From Alphaproteobacteria bacterium (GTDB lineage Bacteria > Pseudomonadota > Alphaproteobacteria > CAAHEQ01 > UBA3637), in NCBI GenBank assembly GCA_017960645.1, contig JAGCYU010000013.1:47901-111900 (forward strand): a stretch of DNA of 64,000 nucleotides. Reading direction: 5' to 3'. The notes under the pieces are model-generated. The model was not told where the DNA came from and made no database searches. It was given only the letters and a program-made list of their open reading frames with translations. Position 1 is the stretch's first letter, and every line of letters begins with the position of its first letter. Of this stretch, positions 8,122 to 17,189 are shown piece by piece. The position numbers were made by a program, and so were the translations under genes.

Positions 8122-8577
8122 TTATTGTTCACATACAGCCCATGTACTAGCAGAGGACCGAGCGGCATTATTGTGACTATGTCCATTTACAAGCTCCACT
8201 GTAAAGGCATTTTGGCTCCCGGAAGGTAAATTTGTCCATCCCCAGGATACACCACGGCTTTTTATATTCGTACAAGGACCATTATCATTGGCAGCCGTTG
8301 GAATTCCAGGACATAAATGCTCAAAGCTAACAAGTTTATGTCCAATAGATTTGCACCAAATGAGGGCGCTAAACCAATTCATCTTTTGGGGACTTTGACA
8401 AAAATTAAGGCCGTTGCAATGGGCGGCATCACAGCCGGAATCTGTTGGACTGTGAGCTGTGATCCATGTACCTCCAACCGATTCACACCCGGCTTTTGTC
8501 CATTCAATTGTGGTTTCTGCATGTGCAGCAGTTGCAAATGTCAAACTTAAAGCCAATACAAATATATTTTTCTTCAT
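8122..8577 (-). CDS. Secreted cysteine-containing protein, C-type-lectin-like module (copy 2)
   Basis: A 151-residue duplicate of the gene at 7400-7882. The signal peptide and the core (ETTIEWTKAGCESVGGTWI, CDAAHCNGLNFCQSPQKMNW) are nearly identical, while the C-terminal ~60 residues have diverged (VSWGWTNLP, FTVELVNGHSHNN, WAVCEQ). Both coding and upstream DNA were duplicated, giving a repeat unit of about 0.7 kb. Conserved front and variable back parallels the lectin-like ligand-binding end changing most, which is an inference. No enzymatic motif is seen. Confidence 0.72.
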   Translation of the reverse strand: MKKNIFVLALSLTFATAAHAETTIEWTKAGCESVGGTWITAHSPTDSGCDAAHCNGLNFCQSPQKMNWFSALIWCKSIGHKLVSFEHLCPGIPTAANDNGPCTNIKSRGVSWGWTNLPSGSQNAFTVELVNGHSHNNAARSSASTWAVCEQ

Positions 8578-8626
8578 CTTTCCCCCGTTGTTGTTGAAGT
8601 TTTTGTCATTTCTCCCCCCATTAAAT

Positions 8627-8777
8627 CAAATACGATCGTTTTTGTGTCTGCAAAAATCGGGATGTTTGAGCGCGCAAGTAAATTTGCCTAAAACCATTAT
8701 AAGGCGGGGATTTTAGCTTGTTTTTAAGAATTTTAAAAAAACATCAAAAAAGCCCTTGACAAAAACGATCGTTTTTG
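8627..8777 (-). promoter_or_regulatory. Control region of lectin-like copy 2: two CGATCG palindromes 133 bp apart
   Basis: ACGATCGT at 8632-8639 and within AAAAACGATCGTTTTT at 8765-8772; centre spacing equals that of copy 1. A TATAAT box on the minus strand near 8695-8700 lies between the two sites. The inner DNA has drifted while the palindromes are unchanged. Confidence 0.6.
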
Positions 8778-8901
8778 ACCAGCTGAAAGGCCTGTATTTA
8801 CAGAAGCATCAGCATTTTATCTTGCTTGCTCATAACCTGGGGCTATATTCATGTTCCAACCACGATAATTACTATTAACTGCGCAAAATGACAAGTTTTA
8901 C

Positions 8902-8930
8902 TTGATTTTCATAGCAGAGTGGTGTATAAC
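8902..8930 (+). promoter_or_regulatory. Promoter of the 8938-12970 operon, probably leaderless
   Basis: TTGATT, 17 bases, TATAAC, 7 bases, ATG at 8938. Confidence 0.65.
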
Positions 8931-8937
8931 CCATGTT

Positions 8938-9495
8938 ATGGCAAAGATGAAATTGTTTTTTTTGTTGGTTTTGGTGTGCGGACTTATGCCTGTGATGGCC
9001 ACAGAACGCATAAAGTTTAATGGCGAATTTTATACGTTACAGGAAGTGGTAAAAACGCCGACAATCCAAGATGGCTATCGTAACACATATGTACGGGAAA
9101 ATGAAACACCGCAAAATTGGAATAAAATGATTGTGATTCAAACTTATCCAAACCTGAAAGATCCCGAACAAGCTATCAAGCGGATTCGGCAAAAATATCC
9201 ATCCAGCCCTGCTGCTATTCATGGCAATTATACAGTCGCCAAACACGGTTTAATTTTTTCTTTAATTTTATTAAATATGAATAACGGAAAACCTGTGTAT
9301 GAAAATAATCTGATTCGCTTTGAAGAAATAAAAAACGCCGGTCTTATCAGCTATCAATATATTGAACGTTTCCCGATTACCGATATGAACAATACAAAGG
9401 CCGTACTGGATGCTATTGCCAAAGATCAAGCTCATTTGACACAACTAGTAAAAAAGTTGAATATTCCCAGCATCAAAAAGGAGAAAAATCCATGA
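8938..9495 (+). CDS. Exported protein of unknown function, 185 aa
   Basis: I do not recognise this protein. It starts MAKMKLFFLLVLVCGLMPVMA, a clear signal peptide with cleavage expected after VMA, followed by a soluble ~165-residue domain (ERIKFNGEFYTLQEVVKTP, NWNKMIVIQTYPNLKDPEQAI, ending in a lysine-rich tail). No cysteine pairs or catalytic motif stand out. The ATG at 8938 sits 7 bases after a -10 box. The stop overlaps the start of the exonuclease gene (ATGA), so it is the first gene of the operon running into lptB. Confidence 0.7.
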   Translation: MAKMKLFFLLVLVCGLMPVMATERIKFNGEFYTLQEVVKTPTIQDGYRNTYVRENETPQNWNKMIVIQTYPNLKDPEQAIKRIRQKYPSSPAAIHGNYTVAKHGLIFSLILLNMNNGKPVYENNLIRFEEIKNAGLISYQYIERFPITDMNNTKAVLDAIAKDQAHLTQLVKKLNIPSIKKEKNP

Positions 9496-10100
9496 CGAAT
9501 ATTACGGTTATCAAGGGAGATTTGCCTGCTCATTTACAATGGCCAAAAATGATTGCGGTAGATACGGAAACAACCGGATTAGATGTTGTCCATGACAGGT
9601 TGTGCTTGGTGCAAATTGGGGATGGCAAGGGCAATATGTGGCTTGTTCAAATTTTACCCGGGAAAAAATATCCTAATTTAAAAAAATTATTAACCAATCC
9701 GAAAATTTTAAAAATATTTCACTTTGCACGGTTTGACGTAGCAAAATTAAAGGTGGATTTGCACATTGATGTCACCCCTGTTTATTGTACCAAAATTGCT
9801 CATAAGCTTGTGTGGCCAGATAAAAAACATTCGCTAAAAAACCTGTGTGAAGATATGTTGGGTGTTGTGTTAGACAAAGAGCAACAATGTTCTGATTGGA
9901 CACGTAAAGAATTATCGGAAGAGCAAATTCGTTATGCTGCCAATGATGTAACATATTTACACGCATTAAAGGCTTTGTTGGATAAGGAATTAAAAAAGAA
10001 AAAGCGCGCGAATTTAGCGGCGGAATGTTTCCGTTTTGTGAATACGCGGGCAGAATTGGATATATTGGGCTATGAAGAACCCGATTTATTTCATCATTGA
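9492..10100 (+). CDS. RNase D-like 3'-5' exonuclease
   Basis: A 202-residue DEDD-family exonuclease, as found in many alphaproteobacteria as a short RNase D without HRDC domains. The three Exo motifs are present: Exo I VDTETTGLD (residues ~22-30), Exo II HFARFDVAKL (~77-86), Exo III YAANDVTYL (Y-x3-D, ~148-156). It would trim RNA 3' ends in the cytoplasm using two metal ions. It overlaps the upstream gene by 4 bases and is 12 bases from kdsD, so it is translated within the lpt operon. Substrate specificity cannot be read. Confidence 0.9.
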   Translation: MTNITVIKGDLPAHLQWPKMIAVDTETTGLDVVHDRLCLVQIGDGKGNMWLVQILPGKKYPNLKKLLTNPKILKIFHFARFDVAKLKVDLHIDVTPVYCTKIAHKLVWPDKKHSLKNLCEDMLGVVLDKEQQCSDWTRKELSEEQIRYAANDVTYLHALKALLDKELKKKKRANLAAECFRFVNTRAELDILGYEEPDLFHH

Positions 10101-10112
10101 TAAGGAGTAACT

Positions 10113-11084
10113 ATGACATCAGAGGAAATTAAAAAATCGGCTCAAAGAACGTTGGCTTGTGAAAAGAAAGCATTGGATATCATGGAACAACGTATTGATG
10201 ATGTTTTTGTGGCGGTGGCAGAAAAAATTTTGAATTTATCTGGCCGAGTTATTGTCACAGGCATGGGCAAGCCTGGGCATATAGGAAAAAAAATTGCAGC
10301 CTCTTTGGCATCCACAGGAACCCCGGCTTTTTTTGTGCATCCAGCTGAGGCAAGCCACGGTGATTTGGGAATGCTTACACAAAACGATTTGGTCTTGGCC
10401 TTATCTAATTCTGGCGAAAGTAAGGAATTATTTGATATTGTAAATTATTGCAAACGGTTTGCAATTTCATTGGTTGCCGTTACCAGCAATCCGGACAGTA
10501 CTCTTGCAAAAGCGGCTGATTATGTGTTATTGATTCCAAATAAACAAGAAGCCCCCGAAGCTTGTCCATTTAATATGGCGCCGACAACCTCTATGATTGC
10601 TACATTGGCGATGGGGGATATGTTGACCGTATGTTTAATGAACATGCGCGGCTTTACGAAAGAGTTATATCATGATCGGCATCCGGGTGGTAAATTAGGC
10701 AATGTTTTAATTAAAGTTCAAGACATTATGTCTAAAGGTGATGCTTTACCGATTGTACAAAAAACAGTGCCTATGTCTGAAGCATTAGTTATTATGACAC
10801 AAAAGGCTTTGGGATGTTTAGGTGTTGTGGACGATCACGGAAAGTTGGTTGGTATGATTACAGATGGAGATTTACGTCGCCATATGAGCCCTGATTTAAT
10901 TACTAAAACCGCAGCAGATATTATGACCAGCGCACCCAAAACTATTTTAAAGGATATGTTAGGATCCGAGGCTTTAAATTTAATGAATACAGGACATATT
11001 ACAAATATGTTTGTTGTGGATGAAATGGGTGTGCCAACCGGATTATTACATATTCATCAATTATTACAAGCAGGGGTTGTTTAG
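10113..11084 (+). CDS. kdsD: Arabinose-5-phosphate isomerase
   Basis: KdsD/KpsF converts ribulose 5-phosphate to arabinose 5-phosphate, the first step of Kdo synthesis for lipopolysaccharide. The 323 residues contain an N-terminal SIS domain (RVIVTGMGKPGHIGKKIAAS, ALSNSGESKEL, the catalytic HDRHPGGKLG) and two CBS domains (IMSKGDALPIV and IMTSAPKTIL regions). The start has a GGAGTAACT Shine-Dalgarno. It sits directly upstream of the LPS transport genes, consistent with an LPS role. Confidence 0.96.
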   Translation: MTSEEIKKSAQRTLACEKKALDIMEQRIDDVFVAVAEKILNLSGRVIVTGMGKPGHIGKKIAASLASTGTPAFFVHPAEASHGDLGMLTQNDLVLALSNSGESKELFDIVNYCKRFAISLVAVTSNPDSTLAKAADYVLLIPNKQEAPEACPFNMAPTTSMIATLAMGDMLTVCLMNMRGFTKELYHDRHPGGKLGNVLIKVQDIMSKGDALPIVQKTVPMSEALVIMTQKALGCLGVVDDHGKLVGMITDGDLRRHMSPDLITKTAADIMTSAPKTILKDMLGSEALNLMNTGHITNMFVVDEMGVPTGLLHIHQLLQAGVV

Positions 11085-11095
11085 AAAGGATATAA

Positions 11096-12229
11096 ATGCT
11101 TTCCAGACGATTATTACGCTTTAAAAAACATTCCAGATACGTGTTTTTATTTAAACACGCCTTGCCTGTTTTTGCTTTTTTATTGATGGCGGTTATTGTT
11201 GTTTGGCCACAATTCATCCAGGACAAAGAGAGATTTAATTTGCCATCTGTCAAACAAATGAAAGAATCCCCCAATATCAATTTAGAAAATGTGCGTTTTT
11301 TTTCTCAAGATCCTAAACATAAAAAAATAACAACCGTTGCTGAAAAAGTGACGGAAATAGATTTAGAAAACAACATCGTTCGTTTGGAAAAACCCGTCGC
11401 TACGTATATGCTAAATAGTGGCGAAACCATTACAGCTCGTAGCCCTTATGGCTTAGCTTATCAAAATGAAAAATATATGTTCTTTGAAGACCGTGTACAT
11501 GCGACCACAGATAACGGATACATCATCCAGGCAAGTCAGGTTAATATGACTTATGATGGTGTTTTAGAGAGTGATAGCCCTGTGTCTATTCGCGGTCCCG
11601 CCGGCACTTTAAATGCTCAAGGGGTTCATATGATTAATAAAGGGGAATATGTCCATTTTAAAAAGAAATCAACGGCCCATTTGAATACAAAGCAAGGCAA
11701 GTTGACTGTTATTTCGCAAGACGGCATGGATATTGATCGCGTCAAGAAAACAATTACAGCAAATCAAGATGTACGTGTAACAAATGAGGGAAAAGTCTTG
11801 ACTTCCGATAAAGTTATTTTGTATTATGTTGATGAGAAAAAAACACGTATCGATCATATCGAGGCAATTGGTCATGTTGTGACAATCGATAAAGAAAATA
11901 AAATTACGGCAGATAAAATGATTATGTATTATACAAACGATAAAGAAAATGAAGTAAAATCTGTTTTAGCAAAAGGAAATGTGGTTGCTAGTAATGCTAA
12001 AAATAAAATTACAGGAGACCATGGAGAATATATTCCAGCTACCCAAATTATTACTGTCACCGGCAACGTTGTTTTACACCAAGGGAAAAGCTTTATCAAA
12101 GGGTCTAAGGCGTGGTTGAACATGGTGACCGGAAATAGCAATTTAAAGAACGAAGAAGTGACTTCCTCTGGCAAGAAAAAAGGGCGTGTTACAGGGACTT
12201 TTATGCCTCAAGAATTTATTAAAAATTAA
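11096..12229 (+). CDS. LptC-LptA fusion protein (LPS transport bridge)
   Basis: A 377-residue protein joining two normally separate LPS-transport proteins. Residues ~20-42 are a transmembrane anchor (YVFLFKHALPVFAFLLMAV); ~50-195 form an LptC-like domain (ENVRFFSQD, VTEIDLENNIVRLEKPVATY, YGLAYQ, VNMTYDGVLESDSPVSIRGP); ~200-350 form an LptA/OstA-like domain (QGKLTVISQDGMDIDRVKKT, ATGNV-type repeats such as EAIGHVV, LAKGNVVASN, TGNVVLHQG). There is no internal stop or second signal peptide. Position between kdsD and lptB is where separate lptC and lptA genes normally lie. The fusion would tether the periplasmic bridge to the inner membrane. Confidence 0.85.
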   Translation: MLSRRLLRFKKHSRYVFLFKHALPVFAFLLMAVIVVWPQFIQDKERFNLPSVKQMKESPNINLENVRFFSQDPKHKKITTVAEKVTEIDLENNIVRLEKPVATYMLNSGETITARSPYGLAYQNEKYMFFEDRVHATTDNGYIIQASQVNMTYDGVLESDSPVSIRGPAGTLNAQGVHMINKGEYVHFKKKSTAHLNTKQGKLTVISQDGMDIDRVKKTITANQDVRVTNEGKVLTSDKVILYYVDEKKTRIDHIEAIGHVVTIDKENKITADKMIMYYTNDKENEVKSVLAKGNVVASNAKNKITGDHGEYIPATQIITVTGNVVLHQGKSFIKGSKAWLNMVTGNSNLKNEEVTSSGKKKGRVTGTFMPQEFIKN

Positions 12230-12238
12230 AGGAAAAAT

Positions 12239-12970
12239 ATGACAGAAAATTTAGGTTTAGTTATTCATAATTTAAGTAAAAGTTACAAAAAACGTTTGGT
12301 TTTAAAGGATGTCTCTTTGTATATCCAAAAGGGGGAAGCTGTCGGATTATTGGGCCCAAATGGCGCAGGAAAAACAACGTCCTTTTATTGTGTGACTGGT
12401 TTAATAGCACCAACCAAAGGAAAAATTACTCTGGATGGTGTTGATATTACAAAATTTCCTGTGTACAGGCGTGCCAGAATGGGGATTGGTTATTTACCTC
12501 AAGAGGCATCTATTTTTCGCGGTTTAAATGTGGAAGATAATATTCGGGCTGTTTTGCAACAGGTTGAACCGAATAAAGACAAGCAAGAACAAGCATTAGA
12601 TAAATTGTTAAAAGAATTTTCTATTGAACATTTACGTTTTTCATCGGCACGTTCTTTGTCTGGTGGCGAAAGACGCCGTTTGGAAATTGCGCGAGCATTG
12701 GCTGGGCGCCCTTCATTTATTTTATTGGACGAACCTTTGGCCGGAATTGATCCTATTGCGGTTGCAGACATTAAAGATTTGGTGGCGCAGTTAAAAAATC
12801 GCGGCATAGGGGTTTTAATTACAGATCATAATGTGCGTGAAACACTCAGCATTATTGATCGTGCCTATATTTTACATGACGGTGTTGTTTTAAAACAGGG
12901 AACTCCGGAAGAAATTATTGCTGATAAAAAAGTGCGGAGCACCTATCTCGGCAAAGACTTTGAATTATAA
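12239..12970 (+). CDS. lptB: LPS export ABC transporter ATP-binding protein
   Basis: The 243-residue ATPase of the LptBFG complex that extracts LPS from the inner membrane. Walker A GPNGAGKTT (residues ~37-45), the Q-loop at LPQEASIFRGL, signature LSGGERRRLEIARALA (~140-155), Walker B FILLDEPLAGIDP, and the switch histidine in ITDHNV. Length matches LptB. It follows the LptC-LptA fusion by 9 bases, with an AAAGGAAAAAT Shine-Dalgarno. Confidence 0.96.
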   Translation: MTENLGLVIHNLSKSYKKRLVLKDVSLYIQKGEAVGLLGPNGAGKTTSFYCVTGLIAPTKGKITLDGVDITKFPVYRRARMGIGYLPQEASIFRGLNVEDNIRAVLQQVEPNKDKQEQALDKLLKEFSIEHLRFSSARSLSGGERRRLEIARALAGRPSFILLDEPLAGIDPIAVADIKDLVAQLKNRGIGVLITDHNVRETLSIIDRAYILHDGVVLKQGTPEEIIADKKVRSTYLGKDFEL

Positions 12971-12992
12971 CTGATGAAAAGTGGGGGGATTA

Positions 12993-14123
12993 ATGAAAAA
13001 GAAAATAGAAAGAATCGGCGTGATTACAAGCGGAGGAGATTGCTCCGGCTTAAATGCAGCTATTCGCGCTTGCACTTGTTCTGCTATTCGCCGTGGTTGG
13101 AAAGTGTATGGCATTCATAATGGGATAAATGGTTTGATTGTGCGTCCTATGGAATATGAACAATTAACATTGGCAAGCTTTGAATTTCCCTTTGCCACAT
13201 TAGGTGGAACAATGTTAGGTACCAATAATAGTAATGTTTTGTCTTATGATAGTGGTAAGCGAGAAAAAATCTCAGAACAAGAAGTTGTGGCACGTTTTAC
13301 AGAAGGTGTCCAAAAATTAAAATTAGATGCTTTAATTGTTATTGGAGGTGATGGCTCCATGACGATTATTGCTAATTTATGTAAGCGAGCTCATATTGCA
13401 ATGATTGGCATTCCTAAAACAATTGATAACGATGCTCCGGGGACAGATTTGTCTATTGGTTTTTCCACAGCTAGAGAGGTGGTTATGGATGCGATGGATA
13501 AATTAGATACCACGGCTGCCAGTCATCATCGCGTTATGTTAGTTGAAGTTATGGGACGTACAACCGGACATTTGGCGTTGCAATCGGCTATCACAGGCTT
13601 TGCAGATGCTGTGTTAATTCCTGAAATTCCTTATTCCTATGATGCATTGGTAAAACATTTACGTGCTGCCCAGAAAATTGGACGTGGCCACGCCTTAGTT
13701 GTTATTTCAGAAGGAATTAAAAAGCCGGATGGCAATTATGCCATAGCAAATGATGGGGCAACATATTTTGGGGTTTCCAGTGCGACGTATTATGGCGTAT
13801 CCCAGTATTTTCAAGAGCGTCTTAAAAAAGATGGATTTGAAGTCAGAACAAATATTTTAGGTCATATTCAACGTTCTGGAACACCTGTGGCTGCGGATAG
13901 ATTATTAGCTTCGGCTTTTGGTGTACATGCCATTGATTTATTGGCTAAGGGCAAAACAAATCGGGTTGTTGTACATGCGAAAGGAGAAGTTTCGGATATT
14001 TCTTTAAAAGAAAGCATTTCTTTGGGTACAACGCCAGTTAATCCCCGGGGCGAAATAGTTAAAGTGGCACAATCTCTGGGAATTTACGTTGGGGAAGTGG
14101 ATCAGTGTAAAAAACGAAAATAA
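12993..14123 (+). CDS. 6-phosphofructokinase
   Basis: Phosphorylates fructose 6-phosphate in glycolysis. The 376 residues show GVITSGGDCSGLNAAIRA at the N-terminus, IVIGGDGSMTIIANL, GIPKTIDNDAPGTDLSIGF with the catalytic TIDND, MGRTTGHLAL and ISEGIKKPDG. The phosphoryl-donor signature is mixed: GGDGS is the ATP-type residue, while PKTIDND carries the lysine seen in many PPi- and some ATP-dependent enzymes, so I leave the donor open. The ATG at 12993 follows GGGGGGATTA and is preferred to an in-frame GTG 12 bases earlier. It is 22 bases downstream of lptB. Confidence 0.9.
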   Translation: MKKKIERIGVITSGGDCSGLNAAIRACTCSAIRRGWKVYGIHNGINGLIVRPMEYEQLTLASFEFPFATLGGTMLGTNNSNVLSYDSGKREKISEQEVVARFTEGVQKLKLDALIVIGGDGSMTIIANLCKRAHIAMIGIPKTIDNDAPGTDLSIGFSTAREVVMDAMDKLDTTAASHHRVMLVEVMGRTTGHLALQSAITGFADAVLIPEIPYSYDALVKHLRAAQKIGRGHALVVISEGIKKPDGNYAIANDGATYFGVSSATYYGVSQYFQERLKKDGFEVRTNILGHIQRSGTPVAADRLLASAFGVHAIDLLAKGKTNRVVVHAKGEVSDISLKESISLGTTPVNPRGEIVKVAQSLGIYVGEVDQCKKRK

Positions 14124-14134
14124 GAGTGTAACCT

Positions 14135-15007
14135 GTGACTAAAACAATAAATTCTTTGTTGGATATTGCTGAGCAAGTTGATGCATTTTTTATTGATATG
14201 TTCGGGGTATTATGGGATGGAAAAGCATTTTATCCTGAAGCATTAAATATTTGTCAGCAATTAATCCAAAAACATAAGAAAATATATGTGTTGACAAATA
14301 CAACTATGCTCAAAGAAGATTTCGAAAAAAACTATCGTCAATTTGGATTATTGCCTAAAGTACATTATACGGATGTTGTGACGTCCGGAGATATTCTTAA
14401 ATTTGAATTAGAACAACATGCCCTGATGGATAAAATAACCAACTCAAAACATAGCCTATATTATTTAATTGGACTACCGGCTGATAAGATTTTGCACAGC
14501 ATTTTAAAACGTCAGACTGATGATATTTCCAAGGCATCTGTTGTTTATTTAGGGGCGCCTCAAAAGGTTAAAGACGGTCAAAATATAACATTAAAATCTA
14601 TTAGGTCTTTTATTCCTGAATTAAAAAAAGCTTTGCAATACCAGCTGCCGGCCATTTGTGCAAATCCAGATTATTTTGCTATGATTCATCAAAGAAAATA
14701 TGTGACACAAGGAAGCCTTGCTATATGGTATGAAAAACATGGTGGTAAGGTGTATTGGATTGGAAAACCATACCGACAAATATATGATTTTGCACTACAG
14801 ATGGTCCAAGTAGGACCCAGACGCTGTGCTGTGGTAGGGGATACTATTCGTACCGATATTTTAGGCGGTAAAAATGCGGGCATGAACACTGTTTTGATTA
14901 CGGGGCATGGCATCACACATAACCGCATGGCACAGGGCGAAACATTGGAACAAATTGCGAAACAAGAGAAAGCCTTACCGGACTTCCTCTTGTCTATTTT
15001 ACAATGA
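14135..15007 (+). CDS. HAD-superfamily sugar-phosphatase-like protein (class IIA)
   Basis: A 290-residue HAD hydrolase of the NagD-like subfamily with a C2 cap. Motif I is FIDMFGVLWDG (DxDGxxxxG type, with the second aspartate replaced by phenylalanine-glycine: DMFGV); motif II is VLTNTT; the motif III lysine is probably in IGKPYRQIY; motif IV is VVGDTIRTDILGG. This fits the alphaproteobacterial HAD family often annotated as a sugar phosphatase near glycolysis genes. The start is GTG 11 bases after pfkA, with AAGAGTG as a weak Shine-Dalgarno. Substrate unknown. Confidence 0.85.
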   Translation: MTKTINSLLDIAEQVDAFFIDMFGVLWDGKAFYPEALNICQQLIQKHKKIYVLTNTTMLKEDFEKNYRQFGLLPKVHYTDVVTSGDILKFELEQHALMDKITNSKHSLYYLIGLPADKILHSILKRQTDDISKASVVYLGAPQKVKDGQNITLKSIRSFIPELKKALQYQLPAICANPDYFAMIHQRKYVTQGSLAIWYEKHGGKVYWIGKPYRQIYDFALQMVQVGPRRCAVVGDTIRTDILGGKNAGMNTVLITGHGITHNRMAQGETLEQIAKQEKALPDFLLSILQ

Positions 15008-15020
15008 TCTTAAAGATCAA

Positions 15021-16811
15021 CTATCCTGCTCGTGCCATATTTCTTACAGAAAAAAGTTCTGTAGGTGTATGATCGTTTTTAACGACAGGTCTTGGAGTAA
15101 TAGTTCTGCGCACCTTAGTCGGTTTGGATTTACCCAAAACAGCCTGTTTATAAATCATAATTTTTCTGGCTTTAGCCATTTCCATTTGTCGCTTCCAATA
15201 ATTGAACTCCCTGATGGACAGATAACTAATTCTGCGGGCAATGCCGTCATGCGGATTCACATAAACTCCGGCCTTTCCATTTTGCATTTCACCCGTCAAG
15301 GAGGCAAGATGTTCTACTGTTTTTCTGCCCCAAATATCTGTACGTGTACGTTCATAGTATGTTGCAACTCTTCCACAAATGGCATTCTGCTTACCTTCAT
15401 CACGAGAAATAATAATCGTATCGATTTTTTTTAAACCATTTCTGAGTGTTGTTATACGAACGATTTTATTTGATTTCGTATAAAATAATGTTGTAACCAT
15501 ATTGCCATTTTCAAATCCTTCCCCAACAATAGGAGTTTCTGCAGATTTTCCGGGCTGTGGTTGGTTTGCACGAACGGTTCGCCATTGATGCATTGGTTTA
15601 CGCTTTTCTGGTTCACTTTTATGTTCTGAAGAATTTTTAATTTCTTGCAAAATCTGTTTTATAACACCAATATCTTCTTTGACTATAGTAGCTAAATTCT
15701 TTTTATTTTTGCACAGCCATTGAACAACTGGCTGCATCACCCGTCTCAAAAACTCTCTAGTAGTTTTCATTAAACTTTTAGGTGGATACAACCTATCTGC
15801 TGTCTCTGCATACATCTTATCATACTTTTTTTCCAATCGGTCAAGTTTTCCATTAAGAACAAATCTCCCCGCCACCATCATCCAAAAACGTTGCTTTTTG
15901 GGTAATCGTGCAGACCATTTTTCAAACGCTTTTTTGCGCAAAGTCAATGCTTTTATTTTTTGACAGATCACACTTGTAAGTTCTGGAGCTAAATCAAAAC
16001 TTTCAAGACTACCATTGACTTTTTCTGCCTTAAAGAATCCTTCTGAAGGTGTTTTTTCTTTAATGGGCTCCACCTGCATCTCAGGCAATGGTTCATCCTG
16101 TTCGGCCTTTTTCCCTCCATTAATTTCATAAGTTTTGACCATCCCCTTCATAAATGTTGCCTGTTGCTCTGCAGTCATTTCTCTTCCGTTTGCATCCAAA
16201 CCTACAAGCCCCATTAACTCAGTACGAGAAAAACTTTTCCACAAATTTAACTTCTCTCCGAATTGGATAGCATTGTCCTCTAATAACTTACGGTATAATA
16301 AACTACCATTCATTAAGGCCTTTGTATGCCAACCCTCTATATTATACAAAGAGTTATCAATGCCGCTAAAAACTTGTTTTGGAACTTCAACCTGTCCAAT
16401 ATAATTGTGCAACAAACGTAAATATTGAATATATTCCGAAGCATGCCTGTGATTTTCATAACTCTCTACATAGCGTATTGAAGAAGAGGTTCCACCAACG
16501 ATACCGGCAGGCATTTTCCCCAAATTCATAGAGTTCCATGCGTAAGAAACGACTTGATCATCCGGCGTCTTCCATGTACTCATATAATTTAAAAAGGCAC
16601 TTGGAGTAGCAGATGAAAATGTTTTTAAATCTTCAGCCCATGTTCGTGCTTCTTCCGGGGAAACCTGAATAGCCAAGTTTGCCATCAAATCATACCAACT
16701 TTCGGTTCTTTTCATGCGATTAACGATTGCCGTTTTTGTTTGGTCCGACAACCTAGAATCTGTAGCAATGTGCTCAATACGTTCCGCAAGAGAGAGTGCT
16801 TTTTCTTCCAT
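15021..16811 (-). CDS. Large protein of unknown function, 596 aa
   Basis: I do not recognise this protein. It is soluble, with no signal peptide or membrane segment. The N-terminal third is acidic and helical (EEKALSLAERIEHIATDSRL); the middle is basic and probably helical (LTLRKKAFEKWSARLPKKQR, MKTTREFLRRVMQPVVQWL); the C-terminal ~150 residues are strand-rich (NMVTTLFYTKSNKIVRITTL, KKIDTIIISRDEGKQ) and end in a basic tail (TKVRRTITPRPVVKN). The ATG at 16811 has AAAGGG upstream; a GTG 15 bases earlier is less likely. It converges with the HAD gene with 13 bases between. Confidence 0.6.
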   Translation of the reverse strand: MEEKALSLAERIEHIATDSRLSDQTKTAIVNRMKRTESWYDLMANLAIQVSPEEARTWAEDLKTFSSATPSAFLNYMSTWKTPDDQVVSYAWNSMNLGKMPAGIVGGTSSSIRYVESYENHRHASEYIQYLRLLHNYIGQVEVPKQVFSGIDNSLYNIEGWHTKALMNGSLLYRKLLEDNAIQFGEKLNLWKSFSRTELMGLVGLDANGREMTAEQQATFMKGMVKTYEINGGKKAEQDEPLPEMQVEPIKEKTPSEGFFKAEKVNGSLESFDLAPELTSVICQKIKALTLRKKAFEKWSARLPKKQRFWMMVAGRFVLNGKLDRLEKKYDKMYAETADRLYPPKSLMKTTREFLRRVMQPVVQWLCKNKKNLATIVKEDIGVIKQILQEIKNSSEHKSEPEKRKPMHQWRTVRANQPQPGKSAETPIVGEGFENGNMVTTLFYTKSNKIVRITTLRNGLKKIDTIIISRDEGKQNAICGRVATYYERTRTDIWGRKTVEHLASLTGEMQNGKAGVYVNPHDGIARRISYLSIREFNYWKRQMEMAKARKIMIYKQAVLGKSKPTKVRRTITPRPVVKNDHTPTELFSVRNMARAG

Positions 16812-17189
16812 AATTTTCCCTTTCACCTAAAAAAGTTTTGTTGATTATATCAGATTCGGCAAAAAATGTCAATGTTTTTTTAAGATAGATTATAATTTTG
16901 TTCAAAAAAACAGTCATAAACTATTTTTTAACAAAATACATTTTTATTGATGTGATGTTTAACTTGGATTAATTCTACCAAGACAGAAACACCGATTAAG
17001 TGAACACAAGTTGTAGGTTAAATTCATTGGAAGAGATTCAGTAAATTTCAACCATCTTTGACCAGGGACATTTTTCATATATTGCTATCAAAAAAATCAA
17101 AATAACAAAAAATATTTGCCAAAAAGAAAAATTTTTCGTACTATGCGTGTGTAGCTGTCTAAAAAGATAAAGCTTGCAAAGGGGGATGG
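16812..17189. other. Intergenic 0.38 kb between the 596-aa gene and the giant pilin-like gene
   Basis: Very AT-rich divergent spacer with no credible coding frame. It holds a promoter for the rightward gene: TTGCCA (17116-17121), 17 bases, TACTAT (17139-17144). I see no repeats or RNA genes in the rest. Confidence 0.6.
17116..17144 (+). promoter_or_regulatory. Promoter of the giant pilin-like gene
   Basis: TTGCCA, 17 bases, TACTAT, about 45 bases before the GGGGG Shine-Dalgarno. Confidence 0.6.

Noticed and set aside
8806..8900. A 20-codon minus-strand frame (ending GWNMNIAPGYEQAR) as a gene remnant
   Set aside because: Too short, no resemblance to the neighbouring lectin-like proteins, no supporting signal.
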